Assembly (NCBI GenBank): GCA_958295805.1 | Contig: OY282373.1 | Coordinates: 1,211,001 to 1,275,000, forward strand | Origin: an uncultured Nitrospirales bacterium | GTDB lineage: Bacteria; Nitrospirota; Nitrospiria; Nitrospirales; UBA8639 | Direction of reading: 5' to 3' | Length of the DNA stretch: 64,000 bases | Part shown: one piece after another, positions 43,290 to 52,990 of the stretch | Numbering within the stretch: position 1 is the first letter of the stretch | Layout: each line of letters starts with the position of its first letter | Position numbers and translations under genes: made by a program | The notes under the pieces: model-generated | Databases searched by the model: none | Seen by the model: the letters and a program-made list of their open reading frames with translations, nothing else | Told to the model about the DNA's origin: nothing

Positions 43290-45065
43290 GTGAAAATCTC
43301 TTTGTTATTTCCTCCAAGTTGGCATCCCTCGCAACCCTACCTGAGTCTGCCCTGTTTAACGGCCTTTCTTGACCAAGCTGCCATTACCGACAGAAGTCAA
43401 CGAGATTTGAACATCGAACTGCTGGATACTGTTCTATCAAGGACGTATGGATTAGACGTTTACGAAAAGCTTGTTGAAAAGCTCAAAAAATTAGAGCAAT
43501 CCCGAGAGGGAGAGACAGGGCCTGGCAGCGATGAACATTACGGTCGAATTGTAGAAGCCTTAGACAGGTTTCCACATTTAATCGACGACATTGAACCTGT
43601 CAAAGCATCGCTTCGTAGTGAAGAGTTTTATGATATTGATCGCTATCGAGAATGTCTGTTCGTCATCGATCGGTGGCTGGAAGTGGTGTCTTCCATTTAT
43701 TTTCCAACCCGACTCACCGTAGTCGACAACCAGTTTTCCTATTCCATCTATAACTCCCGGGACATTTTAAAAGCGGTTAAAGATGAGGAACAAAATCCGT
43801 ACATTGAATTATATCGAGAGTATTTGCTCCCTTCCATTCTCAATGACCATCCAGATTTGATTGGGGTTTCGATCACGGCGACATCTCAAATCATTCCCGG
43901 ATTGACCCTGTGTCGGCTTATTAAGGAAGCGAACCCTGCTATCCACGTAACGGTTGGGGGAAGTATTTTTACTAGACTGGTGGACAATCTTCGTCGTTGT
44001 GAGCGACTCTTCCAAGTCACGGATGATTTTATTGTGTTTGAAGGAGAAACGGCGTTATTAGAACTGGTCAATCAATTAGAAGGGAAAAAGGATTTTGCCA
44101 AAGTTCCCAATTTGATCTATCGAGAGAACGGAAAGATTATTGTGAATCAGCCATTTTATTCTGAAAATCTGGCTGAACATCCGGCACCAAATTACGATGG
44201 GTTTCCGCTTGATCGGTATCTTGCGCCGGAGACCGTCTTGCCGGTCCAGTTTTCACGAGGGTGTTACTATAAGGACTGTGCCTTTTGCGCGTTAACGCTG
44301 GATCATCAGAATTTCAGGCAAAAAGATCCGATGAAAGTCGTGGATGAATTACAATGGCTTTCTGAAAAATATGATACCTCCTTTTTCTTTTTTACCGATG
44401 AGTGTCTGGCGCTTTCGCCCACACGTCGCCTGTGTAAAGAAATCCTGAAGCGACAATTCGACATTCAATGGACGGCCGAATTTCGTTTTGAGAAAAATCT
44501 CTCAGGAGAATTACTGACTTTGATGCGCGATGCGGGTTGCCACAAAATCGTTTTCGGATTGGAAACCTACAATAAACGGATGATGGACTTCATGCAGAAA
44601 GGCATTACTCAGGAAAGTGTTCAACGAATTTGTGCGGATTGTGTCGATCTGGGCATCGCCGTCCATTGTTATATCATCGTGGGTTTCCCAACTGAAACTG
44701 AAGAGGAAGCGTTGGAAACCATGAATTTTGTGTTGGACAGTAAAAAACTGAACTCATCCTATGGCTTTTCCTGCCAGCCGTGTCTATTCGATCTTGAGAA
44801 GGAAGCCCCTATTATGAGCGATCCGGGAGGCTATGGTGTCCAGCGGATCATGCGTCCAGCTTCTGAAGATTTAAGCTTAGGTTTTTTCTATGAAGTGACG
44901 CAGGGCATGACGCCCGAACAGGCCGAAAAACTGTATCAACATGTTTACGAAAAAATCAGTGAAGTGGTCGTGGAATTGCCGTTTAATTATTCGATGGCCG
45001 ATGGGTTGCTCTATATTGCTCGACACAAAAAGCAACATGCACCTGAATTCACCGTCGTCTCCTAA
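43290..45065 (+). CDS. B12-binding-type radical SAM protein
   Basis: A 591-residue protein (GTG 43290, AGAGGGA upstream). An N-terminal B12-binding-like Rossmann region ('IGVSITATSQIIPGLTLCRLIKEANP', 'HVTVGGSIFTRL') lacks the DxHxxG cobalamin motif. The radical SAM domain has 'FSRGCYYKDCAFCALTL' (C-x4-C-x2-C, the [4Fe-4S]/SAM site), 'FFFTDECLALSP', 'GLETYNKRMMDFMQKG' and 'CYIIVGFPTETEEEAL'. The substrate is unknown. It opens a run with membrane, TPR and TatA genes inside the NxrC block, so a maturation role for an exported protein is possible. Confidence 0.85.
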   Translation: MKISLLFPPSWHPSQPYLSLPCLTAFLDQAAITDRSQRDLNIELLDTVLSRTYGLDVYEKLVEKLKKLEQSREGETGPGSDEHYGRIVEALDRFPHLIDDIEPVKASLRSEEFYDIDRYRECLFVIDRWLEVVSSIYFPTRLTVVDNQFSYSIYNSRDILKAVKDEEQNPYIELYREYLLPSILNDHPDLIGVSITATSQIIPGLTLCRLIKEANPAIHVTVGGSIFTRLVDNLRRCERLFQVTDDFIVFEGETALLELVNQLEGKKDFAKVPNLIYRENGKIIVNQPFYSENLAEHPAPNYDGFPLDRYLAPETVLPVQFSRGCYYKDCAFCALTLDHQNFRQKDPMKVVDELQWLSEKYDTSFFFFTDECLALSPTRRLCKEILKRQFDIQWTAEFRFEKNLSGELLTLMRDAGCHKIVFGLETYNKRMMDFMQKGITQESVQRICADCVDLGIAVHCYIIVGFPTETEEEALETMNFVLDSKKLNSSYGFSCQPCLFDLEKEAPIMSDPGGYGVQRIMRPASEDLSLGFFYEVTQGMTPEQAEKLYQHVYEKISEVVVELPFNYSMADGLLYIARHKKQHAPEFTVVS

Positions 45066-45140
45066 TTGATTGAGAAGGACGGCGTGTTGTGCTGAAACGT
45101 AATTTCTTGGAAGACAGGCACACAAGGGCAGAAAATCGTT

Positions 45141-46265
45141 ATGGATGGTTTGGGAGTCTCTACCTTGGAGCGACAGTCTGATAAGGCTGACAATCCCGGG
45201 ATGCTGTTTGAATATGCGTTAAAGTTTCTCTTGCTTTCTGCATTTTTGGAACTGATCTTGTACCGGTTAGCATCCAGATTGGGCATGCATATGTCCAAAC
45301 TGGCTGAAAAATCCGAAGCCGTCCGCCTCACGTTTACCACACTATCCTCGTTGGGCTTCATTCTTCTCAACGTCACCTCGCTTCTGTTGTTTTTAGTCTT
45401 GTTCATTTTGCTGATTCAAAAGTTACGACAATCGGTGTGGTCAGGGAGTTTTGATCGATTGCTGGTTTCTGCCGTCTCATTACTCATGGCGTTGACGGTT
45501 GTGTATCTCATCTTTCCTCCTGCAATGTTAGGGTCGGTGATCTATAACCTGGTATCCTTGGCCATTCTCCTTATTCTCACGGCGGAATTTCTGGTGACAC
45601 GACATCTCTGGCGTCAACGAGTTACGGTGGGATGTTTTATATTGGGCATCGCGGGATGGTTTTATTACCAGACCGTGTCCACGACCTATGGGCTCTTAGG
45701 CATTGTCAATGCTCCTCCACTGGTTCATGAAATCAGTCGGGTTGGCGAAGCACTCATGGTGGTGTCGAGTATCCTGGTGTTGTGGTCTTACGGAAGCACG
45801 TCGTTCTTTACCAGGAACAAAACCCAACGGAAATGGGCCATGACTCTCCTTGTGAGCGGTGGGGTCACCTTTGTCATGCTGCTCTACATCGATTTCTTCC
45901 TGTCTCTCTATAGTCCTGCTCTTGCCGAGGAGGCGAGAAAGGCAGGGCAGGGTATCGGGTGGGTGTTCCAAATGGGGATGGGGTATACGTTTTATTTACC
46001 CTTTGCATTGTATATGGCAGGATTTACCTGTTGGGCGTACACCGTCATTAAATTAGTGTTGATCGGGAGATTAGCAGGTTATGGCTTGGGGTTGATGTTT
46101 ATGGCCGGCTATGCCTTGCAACTGTCACATCTGTCATTCATGGTTGTCGTTGGACTAATTTTGATGACGTTGGATAAACGAGGCACGTTGGGAAAATTAC
46201 GTCACAAAACAGGAGAAACCGTGGTGTATTCGCCCGTGGCTCCTGTCCTGAGTGAAGTACGTTGA
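45141..46265 (+). CDS. polytopic membrane protein of unknown function
   Basis: A 374-residue protein with about nine hydrophobic helices, for example 'FLLLSAFLELILYRLASRLG', 'LLLFLVLFILLIQKL' and 'MVVVGLILMTLDKRG'. No recognisable motif, heme ligand pattern or transporter signature. It lies between the radical SAM gene and the TPR gene and its stop lies about 15 bases before the TPR start, so the three look co-transcribed. Confidence 0.65.
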   Translation: MDGLGVSTLERQSDKADNPGMLFEYALKFLLLSAFLELILYRLASRLGMHMSKLAEKSEAVRLTFTTLSSLGFILLNVTSLLLFLVLFILLIQKLRQSVWSGSFDRLLVSAVSLLMALTVVYLIFPPAMLGSVIYNLVSLAILLILTAEFLVTRHLWRQRVTVGCFILGIAGWFYYQTVSTTYGLLGIVNAPPLVHEISRVGEALMVVSSILVLWSYGSTSFFTRNKTQRKWAMTLLVSGGVTFVMLLYIDFFLSLYSPALAEEARKAGQGIGWVFQMGMGYTFYLPFALYMAGFTCWAYTVIKLVLIGRLAGYGLGLMFMAGYALQLSHLSFMVVVGLILMTLDKRGTLGKLRHKTGETVVYSPVAPVLSEVR

Positions 46266-46279
46266 GAGGAAATGTCAGA

Positions 46280-47095
46280 ATGATGGAACCCAAAAATGTT
46301 GCAACGGAGAAAGAGGATAAGGTGACGGGGTCTTCAACGCAGGAGCCGTCACTCACGCCTGACGAAGAAATTGCGGAACTTGAAAAATTCCTCAGTGAGG
46401 AACCGGATGATTTTCAAGCCCGGTGCCGGTTGGGAGAACTGTATTTTGGAAAAGGAAAAATGGATGAAGCCTTGACCGAGGTCAAAAAGGCGATAGAAAT
46501 GGCGGAGGGGTTGAGAGCGGAAATGGAGAGTTCTTTGGCCATGTATTATTCCAACTTGGGAACAATCTACGGGACCAAGGGGATGATGGATGATGCCCGT
46601 CCTCAATTCGAGCGAGCGTTAGAGCTAAATAAGTATGATGTTTTGGCGTTGTTCAATCTGGGAAGACTGCATGGCGACAAAAAAGAGTACATGCAAGCGA
46701 AGGAGTACTTTGAACGGTTGATTGAGATTACCTCCGAGGACCCGATTGCCTGGTACAATTTGGCGGGAGTCTATGAGCAATTGGATAATCCTCAAGTGTC
46801 AGATTACAACACCTTGGACATGGCGGTTCAAGCGTATATGAAGGTGTTGGAATTTGATCCGACGCATTTGGAATCCAGCTTTAAGCTCATGGATATCGCC
46901 TTCACGTTGAAGAAACCCGATATGGCCGTGAAAATCATGGAAGAAGCCGTGGAGCACAGCCCCGATGAACCCTTGGCGTATTATAACCTGATCAATACGT
47001 ATGAAAAATGTAAAATGTTTGAGAAAGCCGAAGAAGCCCGGCAACGGTTGAAACAACGGTTTGCAAAACGAACACGTCAGCAGGGTCAGATGTAA
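46280..47095 (+). CDS. TPR-repeat protein
   Basis: A 271-residue soluble protein from ATG 46280 (GAGAGGAAA upstream; the frame extends to 46262). It has about five TPR units of 34 residues, e.g. 'ARCRLGELYFGKGKMDEALTEVKKAIE', 'LGTIYGTKGMMDDARPQFERALELNKYDVLALFNLGRLHGD'-type sequence. TPR proteins form protein-binding surfaces in assembly and secretion. It is followed 29 bases later by tatA, so a link with complex assembly or export is plausible. Confidence 0.85.
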   Translation: MMEPKNVATEKEDKVTGSSTQEPSLTPDEEIAELEKFLSEEPDDFQARCRLGELYFGKGKMDEALTEVKKAIEMAEGLRAEMESSLAMYYSNLGTIYGTKGMMDDARPQFERALELNKYDVLALFNLGRLHGDKKEYMQAKEYFERLIEITSEDPIAWYNLAGVYEQLDNPQVSDYNTLDMAVQAYMKVLEFDPTHLESSFKLMDIAFTLKKPDMAVKIMEEAVEHSPDEPLAYYNLINTYEKCKMFEKAEEARQRLKQRFAKRTRQQGQM

Positions 47096-47124
47096 TTTTT
47101 CAGCTTCAAAAGGAGAAATCCAGC

Positions 47125-47424
47125 ATGTTTGGCAGCTTAGGGTTTACCGAGTTGATTTTGATACTTGTCATTGTCCTGATTGTATTTGGTGCCGGAAAAT
47201 TGCCTCAGCTTGGTGAAGGGATGGGGAAAGCGATTAAAGGCTTCAAAAAATCCGTGCAGGAGGCCGATGCCATTGAGGTCGAAGCGCAAATCGTGGCGGA
47301 ACAGCAAAACCAAGCTCATCAGCAATCTTCAGATACGGCACAGGTTCCATCAAGTGTCCAAGCAGGGGCCATTCCTCCAACACAAGCCTCGTCTACGGAA
47401 CCGGTGCAGACCTCCAAGGTGTAG
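47125..47424 (+). CDS. tatA: Sec-independent translocase TatA/TatE-family protein
   Basis: A 99-residue protein with the classic TatA layout: short periplasmic N-terminus, a TM helix (FTELILILVIVLIVFGAGKLPQLGEG with the FG hinge), amphipathic helix 'GMGKAIKGFKKSVQEAD', and a polar Gln/Ser-rich tail. A good ribosome-binding site (AAAGGAG) precedes it. TatA forms the pore that exports folded cofactor-containing proteins. Its position among NxrC-like, ferredoxin and cytochrome genes suggests dedicated support for export of the nitrite-oxidising complex. tatC is not in this window. Confidence 0.92.
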   Translation: MFGSLGFTELILILVIVLIVFGAGKLPQLGEGMGKAIKGFKKSVQEADAIEVEAQIVAEQQNQAHQQSSDTAQVPSSVQAGAIPPTQASSTEPVQTSKV

Positions 47425-47496
47425 AATGGGTTAGTCGGAGTCTGCCTCAAAACAAAGAAAGAACATGCGGGTTGTCCGCAAGGCAAGGAGCGCGGA

Positions 47497-48750
47497 ATGG
47501 AAACAAGCGTAGAATCCACGTTGGGAAGAATAGAAACGTTCGCCGGAAATGGAAAATCTCGAAGTACCGGTGACGGAAAACGCGCAAAGAAAGCAGGCAT
47601 TCCTTTGCCGAATCATGTGTGCGTCGACAGGGAAGGCCGATGGCTGTACATCGCCGAAAATGGATCGGATCGAGTGCGACGAGTCGATTTGGAAACGGGC
47701 ACCCTTCATAACTATGCGGGCATTGGAGAAACTTGCTATAGCGGTGATGATGGTTTGTGTGGAGAAGCCGGGTTGTACTTGCCGTTGAGCGTGGCGGTTG
47801 ATTCGAACAATGATCTGTACATCTGTGATTCCGGAAGCAACCGCATTCGTAAAATCGATCAGAGGACCGATATCATTACGACGGTAGTGGGTTCCGGCGG
47901 ATCGAGATTTAATGGTGACGGCGCGGCGTTGGACGTCAATTTAACCTATCCGGGTGCCATTGCGTTTGATTCGGAAGATAATCTGTACATTGCGGATACT
48001 CAGGCTCACCGTATTCGAAAGTACGATCCTCGAACGGGGATGGTCACCACCATTGCCGGAACGTGGTCCAGAGAGGACGAAGATTGGATCAGCCCCTTGA
48101 CGGCCCAGAATCTCGTCGTGCTCTCTGGTGATGCGATTGGCATTGACTTCAGTGATGATCAAGGGTGGCTTCGTCCACAATGTTCAGATAATCTGGATCT
48201 GTCTCCGTACCTTGATGACGGCCGGTCGGCTCTCGAAGCGAAACTGTGGGACATTGTCGCGATTGACGTCGACCGGGACGGACACGTGTTTCTCACGGAT
48301 AAGGCCAGCAATCGCATTCGAAGGATCGACGCGCAAACGGGTGTGATTTCAACGGTGGCCGGGGTCTGTCGCTTTGGGTACGACGGCGATGGAAAACCCG
48401 CGGTCATGTCCATGTTAAATGTGCCGGAAGCAGCCGTTGTTGATACTGACGGACACGTGTATATTGCCGATTCCATGAATCATCGGGTACGGAAAGTCGA
48501 TACGAACACCGGCATTATCGAGACGATTGCCGGAAATGGGGACAGTGGATATGAGGACAAAAACATGGGAGGATGTGGTGCCGCGCGGTTTGTGGCCAAA
48601 GAAGAAACGGGCATGCCGAAGCATGGTGACGGCAATTTCGCCGTTAATGCGATCGTGAATGCGCCGTCTGGATTATCACTTGATGCGCACGGCCAGCTCT
48701 ATATTTGTGAACGGAATGAAAACAAAATTCGTCGAGTCAAACTGTGGTAA
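47497..48750 (+). CDS. NHL-repeat beta-propeller protein
   Basis: A 417-residue protein of NHL-type repeats: repeated 'PxxVAVDSxxxLYICDSGSNRIRKID' and 'xxITTVVGSGG..FNGDG' units, about six or seven copies. No signal peptide is evident, so it may be cytoplasmic, though many homologues are secreted. AAGGAG precedes the ATG. Such propellers are ligand- or protein-binding scaffolds. It lies between tatA and a second NxrC-like gene, about 70-100 bases from each. Confidence 0.85.
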   Translation: METSVESTLGRIETFAGNGKSRSTGDGKRAKKAGIPLPNHVCVDREGRWLYIAENGSDRVRRVDLETGTLHNYAGIGETCYSGDDGLCGEAGLYLPLSVAVDSNNDLYICDSGSNRIRKIDQRTDIITTVVGSGGSRFNGDGAALDVNLTYPGAIAFDSEDNLYIADTQAHRIRKYDPRTGMVTTIAGTWSREDEDWISPLTAQNLVVLSGDAIGIDFSDDQGWLRPQCSDNLDLSPYLDDGRSALEAKLWDIVAIDVDRDGHVFLTDKASNRIRRIDAQTGVISTVAGVCRFGYDGDGKPAVMSMLNVPEAAVVDTDGHVYIADSMNHRVRKVDTNTGIIETIAGNGDSGYEDKNMGGCGAARFVAKEETGMPKHGDGNFAVNAIVNAPSGLSLDAHGQLYICERNENKIRRVKLW

Positions 48751-48848
48751 AGCCGTTCTTGTCTAATGACGGAGATGGGAGAAATCGCTGGATCCTGTCA
48801 TGAAGGCACGTATCCGTTGACAAAGTTGTTCCAAACGGTGGAAGTGAC

Positions 48849-49697
48849 ATGGTGAAAACAAAAAGAAAACTTTCTCGCTCTCTGATCGTCACGGGAGTAG
48901 GGATAATGTTACTAGCGGTGGCGCTTGGTTCGTTTGGCATTCCCGTGGTCAGTTCCCAAGGCATTGTCATTCGCTCTCATTTCATTGAAGAAGAGGTTCC
49001 GACGAAACCGTCCGATGCGGCCTGGGAGACCATTGCGCCAATTCCCATTCCGCTGAGTGGGCAGATCATTACGCGACCAGTCTGGCCTGAACCGAGTGCG
49101 AAAGTCATCTCGGTTCGGTCGGTTCACAACGGCAAAGACATTTCGTTTTTGATGGAATGGCAGGATGCGACCAAAAACGAACGGCTCACCCCCGGGGTCT
49201 TTCGCGACGGGGCGGCTCTGGCCCTTCCTCTGGGTGATGCGCCGGCCTTTTTCTGCATGGGGCAATTAGATCATTACGTCAATATCTGGCATTGGAAAGC
49301 AGACTGGCAAAGCGACGTGGACCGCAGAAAAGCCAGGGCCAAAGAAAGAAAACGAAAAAGAAGAGGCATTCGCCGATTTGAAGTGATTCCTCGTCGGCCT
49401 TCATCAGTGGAAGATCTCATAGGTGGAGGATTCAGCACGTTGACGAGCAAGGTCCGACAAGGCAAAGTGAAAGGCGAGGCTGAATGGAAAAACGGATTTT
49501 GGCGAGTCGTCATGAAGCGTCCCCTGACCCAATCTGGAGACGACGTGGAAAATGAAGCCCTCTTGTTCCCCGGCCGGATGCAGGCAGTGGCATTTGCCGT
49601 TTGGAACGGCGAAAATAAAGAACGGAACGGACAAAAAGCAGTGGCGTCGTGGCTCCAACTGCTCGTCGATCCAGTCGGTGGTCCAACCAAGTCATAA
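48849..49697 (+). CDS. NxrC-like heme b protein (copy 2)
   Basis: A 282-residue paralogue of the protein at 42003, with a signal peptide (SLIVTGVGIMLLAVALGSFGIPVVSSQG). Heme b ligands are kept: Met137 (FCMGQ) and Lys223 (VVMKR); 'NIWHWKADWQ' and 'VAFAVWNGENKERNGQKA' match copy 1. A stretch of basic residues near 155-175 (KARAKERKRKRRGIRRF) replaces the central loop of copy 1. Codon usage is like that of ordinary neighbours, unlike copy 1. It may serve a second Nxr-like or related molybdoenzyme complex, or an alternative electron exit; which catalytic subunit it pairs with is unknown. Confidence 0.82.
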   Translation: MVKTKRKLSRSLIVTGVGIMLLAVALGSFGIPVVSSQGIVIRSHFIEEEVPTKPSDAAWETIAPIPIPLSGQIITRPVWPEPSAKVISVRSVHNGKDISFLMEWQDATKNERLTPGVFRDGAALALPLGDAPAFFCMGQLDHYVNIWHWKADWQSDVDRRKARAKERKRKRRGIRRFEVIPRRPSSVEDLIGGGFSTLTSKVRQGKVKGEAEWKNGFWRVVMKRPLTQSGDDVENEALLFPGRMQAVAFAVWNGENKERNGQKAVASWLQLLVDPVGGPTKS

Positions 49698-49777
49698 ATC
49701 ATACGAATCAGACGTGCCCCTATGAGTTCTCCACTTTTTGGGCCATCAAAATCTCAGTGTGAAGAGGAACACATCGG

Positions 49778-50227
49778 ATGATGAGATTGCTCCGTATTGC
49801 AATGATGACGATTGTTATCAGTGGGGCGGTGATCGGGTCTGTGGCCTCCCTCATCTCCTTTGCACAATCCGAATCCGGAGAGATGACGGAAGAGAAAGCC
49901 TATGCCTTGGCCGAAGAATTTGGCGTGGACGTCGGAGAAGTTGATGAGGAGATTAAAAACATTCTTGGACTGACCAAGGCAGAAGGGGTCGTGGTCTTTG
50001 CCGTGATTGGAAACACTCCGGCAGACCGTGCGGGCATCAAGGTGAAGGCGATTATCAAGGAAGTAGACGGAACAGAAATCCGTAACATTCTAGAGTTAGG
50101 GCGGGCACTGGAAAAAGCGCTGCCTACTCAAAATTTTTCGGTGGCGACGTTTGAACCAGCGGGCATTGATGATCAAGGCATTGGTGGCGGGTTGAACTTC
50201 CATTTTGTCCGAATTCAGAAGGATTAG
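49778..50227 (+). CDS. secreted PDZ-domain protein
   Basis: A 149-residue protein with a signal peptide (IAMMTIVISGAVIGSVASLISFAQS) and a PDZ-like domain ('VVFAVIGNTPADRAGIKVKAIIKEVDGTEIRNILELGRALE'). There is no protease domain, so it is a stand-alone peptide-binding module. AGAGGAAC lies upstream. It sits 8 bases before the five-heme cytochrome gene, suggesting a periplasmic adaptor for that complex. Confidence 0.75.
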   Translation: MMRLLRIAMMTIVISGAVIGSVASLISFAQSESGEMTEEKAYALAEEFGVDVGEVDEEIKNILGLTKAEGVVVFAVIGNTPADRAGIKVKAIIKEVDGTEIRNILELGRALEKALPTQNFSVATFEPAGIDDQGIGGGLNFHFVRIQKD

Positions 50228-50235
50228 TAACGGGC

Positions 50236-51588
50236 ATGGCATTTTTTCGCTACGCTGAAAGACGGATGAAATTCGTGTCGGGATGGAAAACGTTGGGTAT
50301 TTTGTTGGGCGTCTTGTGTGGCGCACTCCCATATGCGAATGCTCAGGAAAAGTCCCAAGTCTCTGAAGGCCACAAATGGATAGAGGAAATTGAAGAAATC
50401 TTTCTCCCTTCCGAGCATTGCAAGCAATGTCATGACCGTCATTATGAGGAATGGAAAGGGATGCGTGAACAGACCCCTGACCTTAAAACGTTTGGTCGCG
50501 TGGATGGGGCGCTGTTGCATGGGACGGCGCTGACGTCGCCGGTGTTCAAAACCGTCCTCGGCCTGTGGCTGCAAACCAGTCCGACAACCGAAGAAAAAAC
50601 CCGATGCTTGGCCTGCCATGCGCCTGCGGTGACCGTTTTTCCTCAACATAGTGAAAAAATCATCGCGCAAGTTCTTTCGGAAACCTCCAAAAAACGAGGA
50701 AGAAGAGCCAAGAAAAAACCCCGTGTCGAAGGTATCAGTTGTTCGTCCTGTCATCTGATTGATTCGTTCAAGGAGAAACCCACGGACTTTCCGGCGTTTA
50801 AGATCAATGCAGGGAAAACCTTTTTTGGTCCCTACGCGAACGCCGAAGACAATCTCGTACATCCCTCAAAACAGGCTGCCGTCTATAAGGGCCCTCAATT
50901 TTGTGCCTCCTGCCATTTCAGCAAAGTCAGAGACGTGACCCAGACCGAATTGTCGGGGCAAATTTTGAAGGGCACGATTTGCCAAGACTGTCACATGGAA
51001 CGATCCACCGGCAGTTCGACGTCAAAACGGGGATCGCTCACGCGGCCTATCGGGCGACATTGGTTTCAAGGCATTGTCATACCGGGGATCATGCTGAGCA
51101 ATCGAAATCTGCAAGCGGAATGGTTTCCCCGGGTGGACCTTGAAGTCCAGCAGTCAGGGAATAAGGTTGAGGGCAGGGTATTAGTCAGGAACGGCAGTCT
51201 CCCACACGTCTTTCCGGGAGGCGATCCCGTCCTGAAACAATTTTTTGTGACGGTCAACGTTAAAGATGCGCAAGGACATATCCTGGGAACCAGACAAGAA
51301 CGGTTTGGATTACCGTTTGAGAAAATTCTTCGCGGCCCGATTCCCGATCCGCTCGTTCATGGAGGCACCACGCGAAAGGTGCCGTTCTCCATAGAGGTGA
51401 AAGACGGCAGGACACCGAGTTACGTCGAAGCATCGTTAGAATATGCCTTGATCCCTGAACCAACCCAGGCATTGCTTGAGCAATATCTTGGGACCCTGGA
51501 ACGCGAAAGAGATAAAAAGAAAGCCAAAGAGATCATTGCCGATTATTCATCGCCGCGCTTACTCACGTTTCGGACGAAATCCTTATAA
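50236..51588 (+). CDS. secreted five-heme cytochrome c (c554-like), copy 1
   Basis: A 450-residue protein with a signal peptide (WKTLGILLGVLCGALPYANA) and five CxxCH motifs: CKQCH, CLACH, CSSCH, CASCH and CQDCH, all in the first 265 residues. The C-terminal 190 residues form a beta-rich domain without heme motifs. The layout recalls cytochrome c554-related multiheme proteins. It probably moves electrons in the periplasm near the NxrC-like proteins. A paralogue follows 50 bases downstream. Start ATG 50236 is preceded by AAGGA. Confidence 0.85.
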   Translation: MAFFRYAERRMKFVSGWKTLGILLGVLCGALPYANAQEKSQVSEGHKWIEEIEEIFLPSEHCKQCHDRHYEEWKGMREQTPDLKTFGRVDGALLHGTALTSPVFKTVLGLWLQTSPTTEEKTRCLACHAPAVTVFPQHSEKIIAQVLSETSKKRGRRAKKKPRVEGISCSSCHLIDSFKEKPTDFPAFKINAGKTFFGPYANAEDNLVHPSKQAAVYKGPQFCASCHFSKVRDVTQTELSGQILKGTICQDCHMERSTGSSTSKRGSLTRPIGRHWFQGIVIPGIMLSNRNLQAEWFPRVDLEVQQSGNKVEGRVLVRNGSLPHVFPGGDPVLKQFFVTVNVKDAQGHILGTRQERFGLPFEKILRGPIPDPLVHGGTTRKVPFSIEVKDGRTPSYVEASLEYALIPEPTQALLEQYLGTLERERDKKKAKEIIADYSSPRLLTFRTKSL

Positions 51589-51638
51589 CCAAGCCCAGCC
51601 CGCGTACAACTACCAACATGACGAGTTGAGGTCGGCTT

Positions 51639-52865
51639 ATGCAGAAAACATTCTACGTGATGCGTTGGGTCGTTGGTCTTTTCTCGGTGGCCATGATGTT
51701 GGTGTTTTCGATTGACCGCCCGATCACCGAAGTCCTGGCCGTGAAAAAGAGTCAAACGAAACCTCTCGAAAAAGCGTTCCCCGGTTCGCAGAAATGCAAG
51801 CGATGTCACCTACGGGTATTTGAAGAATGGGAAGCCTCTGCACAATCTCGGTCCATTTTAACGTCAGCCTTTCGCGTATCACTTGAACGCTACCGACAGA
51901 GTTCAGAAGACAAAGAAGGGGCGATGTGTTTCCGTTGTCATGCCCCCAGCGTTCTGGAGTATCCCGACCATGCCGCCGTCTACGTCAAGGAAATTGAATC
52001 CGGTGATCCGAGGTTAGACGGCGTCGGGTGTTCGCAATGTCACTTGATCAAAGAGGTCAATCCCGACCGGCATCCGCCTCATCCTCTGTATCAACTGGAA
52101 CGGACCGTCTTCGGCAGTTATACAAAGCCGGCGGAAAATCTTGCGCATCAATCCATCTCGCTTCCGTTATATAGCCAATCTCAGTACTGCGTGACCTGTC
52201 ATGAAAATCTACCCGGACATGAAAAACTTCCGGATTTATTAGGGCCGTGGCAACAATCCAAAAAGCAGAAAGCGGGCACCCAGTGCCAGTCGTGTCACAT
52301 GCCGGAAGCCTTTGGTGAATCCGCGAACGGAGAACGAAACCGGAAAATCGCCAACCATAGTTTCCCTGGACGCTTCGGAAAAGTTCGAGCGGAAGCCGTG
52401 ACGCTTGAAGTGGATACCAAAGTCAAAGAACAGGAATCGGAAGTGACGGTGACGATTCAAAGCTTGGTGCCCCACAACCTGCCTCTTCCGCATCCCGGCT
52501 GGTCTCGCGTGGAACTGGACCTGACGATTCTCGGAAAAAACCTACGGAAAACCTACAATGAACGGCGTTACTACGAACGGGTGTTCGGCGATAACAATGG
52601 AAAAGCCACCGTCTTCGACTTTGAAGCCGTCAAAGTCTTGAAAGAAAACGTGCTCAAACCTGAGGAAAAACGGATTGAAACGTTCACGTTTCCGACTCCT
52701 CATGACGCCCCATCCATGGACGTGATCGTGACCATGACCTACGCACCGATTCACGGCCCCGAACCGTTTGTGAAAGCAGTCGAAGAACGGGCAGCCTTAG
52801 GGAGAAAGGCTCGGGCCTTTCAGCCCGTTCAGATCGTTCGATTTAAGGAAAACGTGAAACTCTGA
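51639..52865 (+). CDS. secreted five-heme cytochrome c (c554-like), copy 2
   Basis: A 408-residue paralogue of the preceding gene with the same order: signal peptide (VMRWVVGLFSVAMMLVFSI), five heme sites (CKRCH, CFRCH, CSQCH, CVTCH, CQSCH) and a C-terminal beta-rich domain ('VTIQSLVPHNLPLPHPGWSRVELDLTI'). Spacing of the motifs is alike in both copies, which supports a tandem duplication. A terminator follows at 52903. Electron partners are not evident from sequence. Confidence 0.85.
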   Translation: MQKTFYVMRWVVGLFSVAMMLVFSIDRPITEVLAVKKSQTKPLEKAFPGSQKCKRCHLRVFEEWEASAQSRSILTSAFRVSLERYRQSSEDKEGAMCFRCHAPSVLEYPDHAAVYVKEIESGDPRLDGVGCSQCHLIKEVNPDRHPPHPLYQLERTVFGSYTKPAENLAHQSISLPLYSQSQYCVTCHENLPGHEKLPDLLGPWQQSKKQKAGTQCQSCHMPEAFGESANGERNRKIANHSFPGRFGKVRAEAVTLEVDTKVKEQESEVTVTIQSLVPHNLPLPHPGWSRVELDLTILGKNLRKTYNERRYYERVFGDNNGKATVFDFEAVKVLKENVLKPEEKRIETFTFPTPHDAPSMDVIVTMTYAPIHGPEPFVKAVEERAALGRKARAFQPVQIVRFKENVKL

Positions 52866-52902
52866 AGAGAAAAAGAGCATCGCGAGGAAAAGTGTGAAGG
52901 GC

Positions 52903-52935
52903 GCGGGAAGGTCAAACGACCTTCCCGCTTTTTTT
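52903..52935. terminator. bidirectional-looking terminator between convergent genes
   Basis: GCGGGAAGGTC (52903-52913) pairs perfectly with 52918-52928 across a 4-base loop and is followed by TTTTTTT. It terminates the cytochrome unit on the plus strand and faces the ilvD gene. Confidence 0.85.
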
Positions 52936-52990
52936 GTCCAAACCTCAAAAAAGGAGCAGGTTGAGGCGGACTCTCAACGCCTCCACGGAT

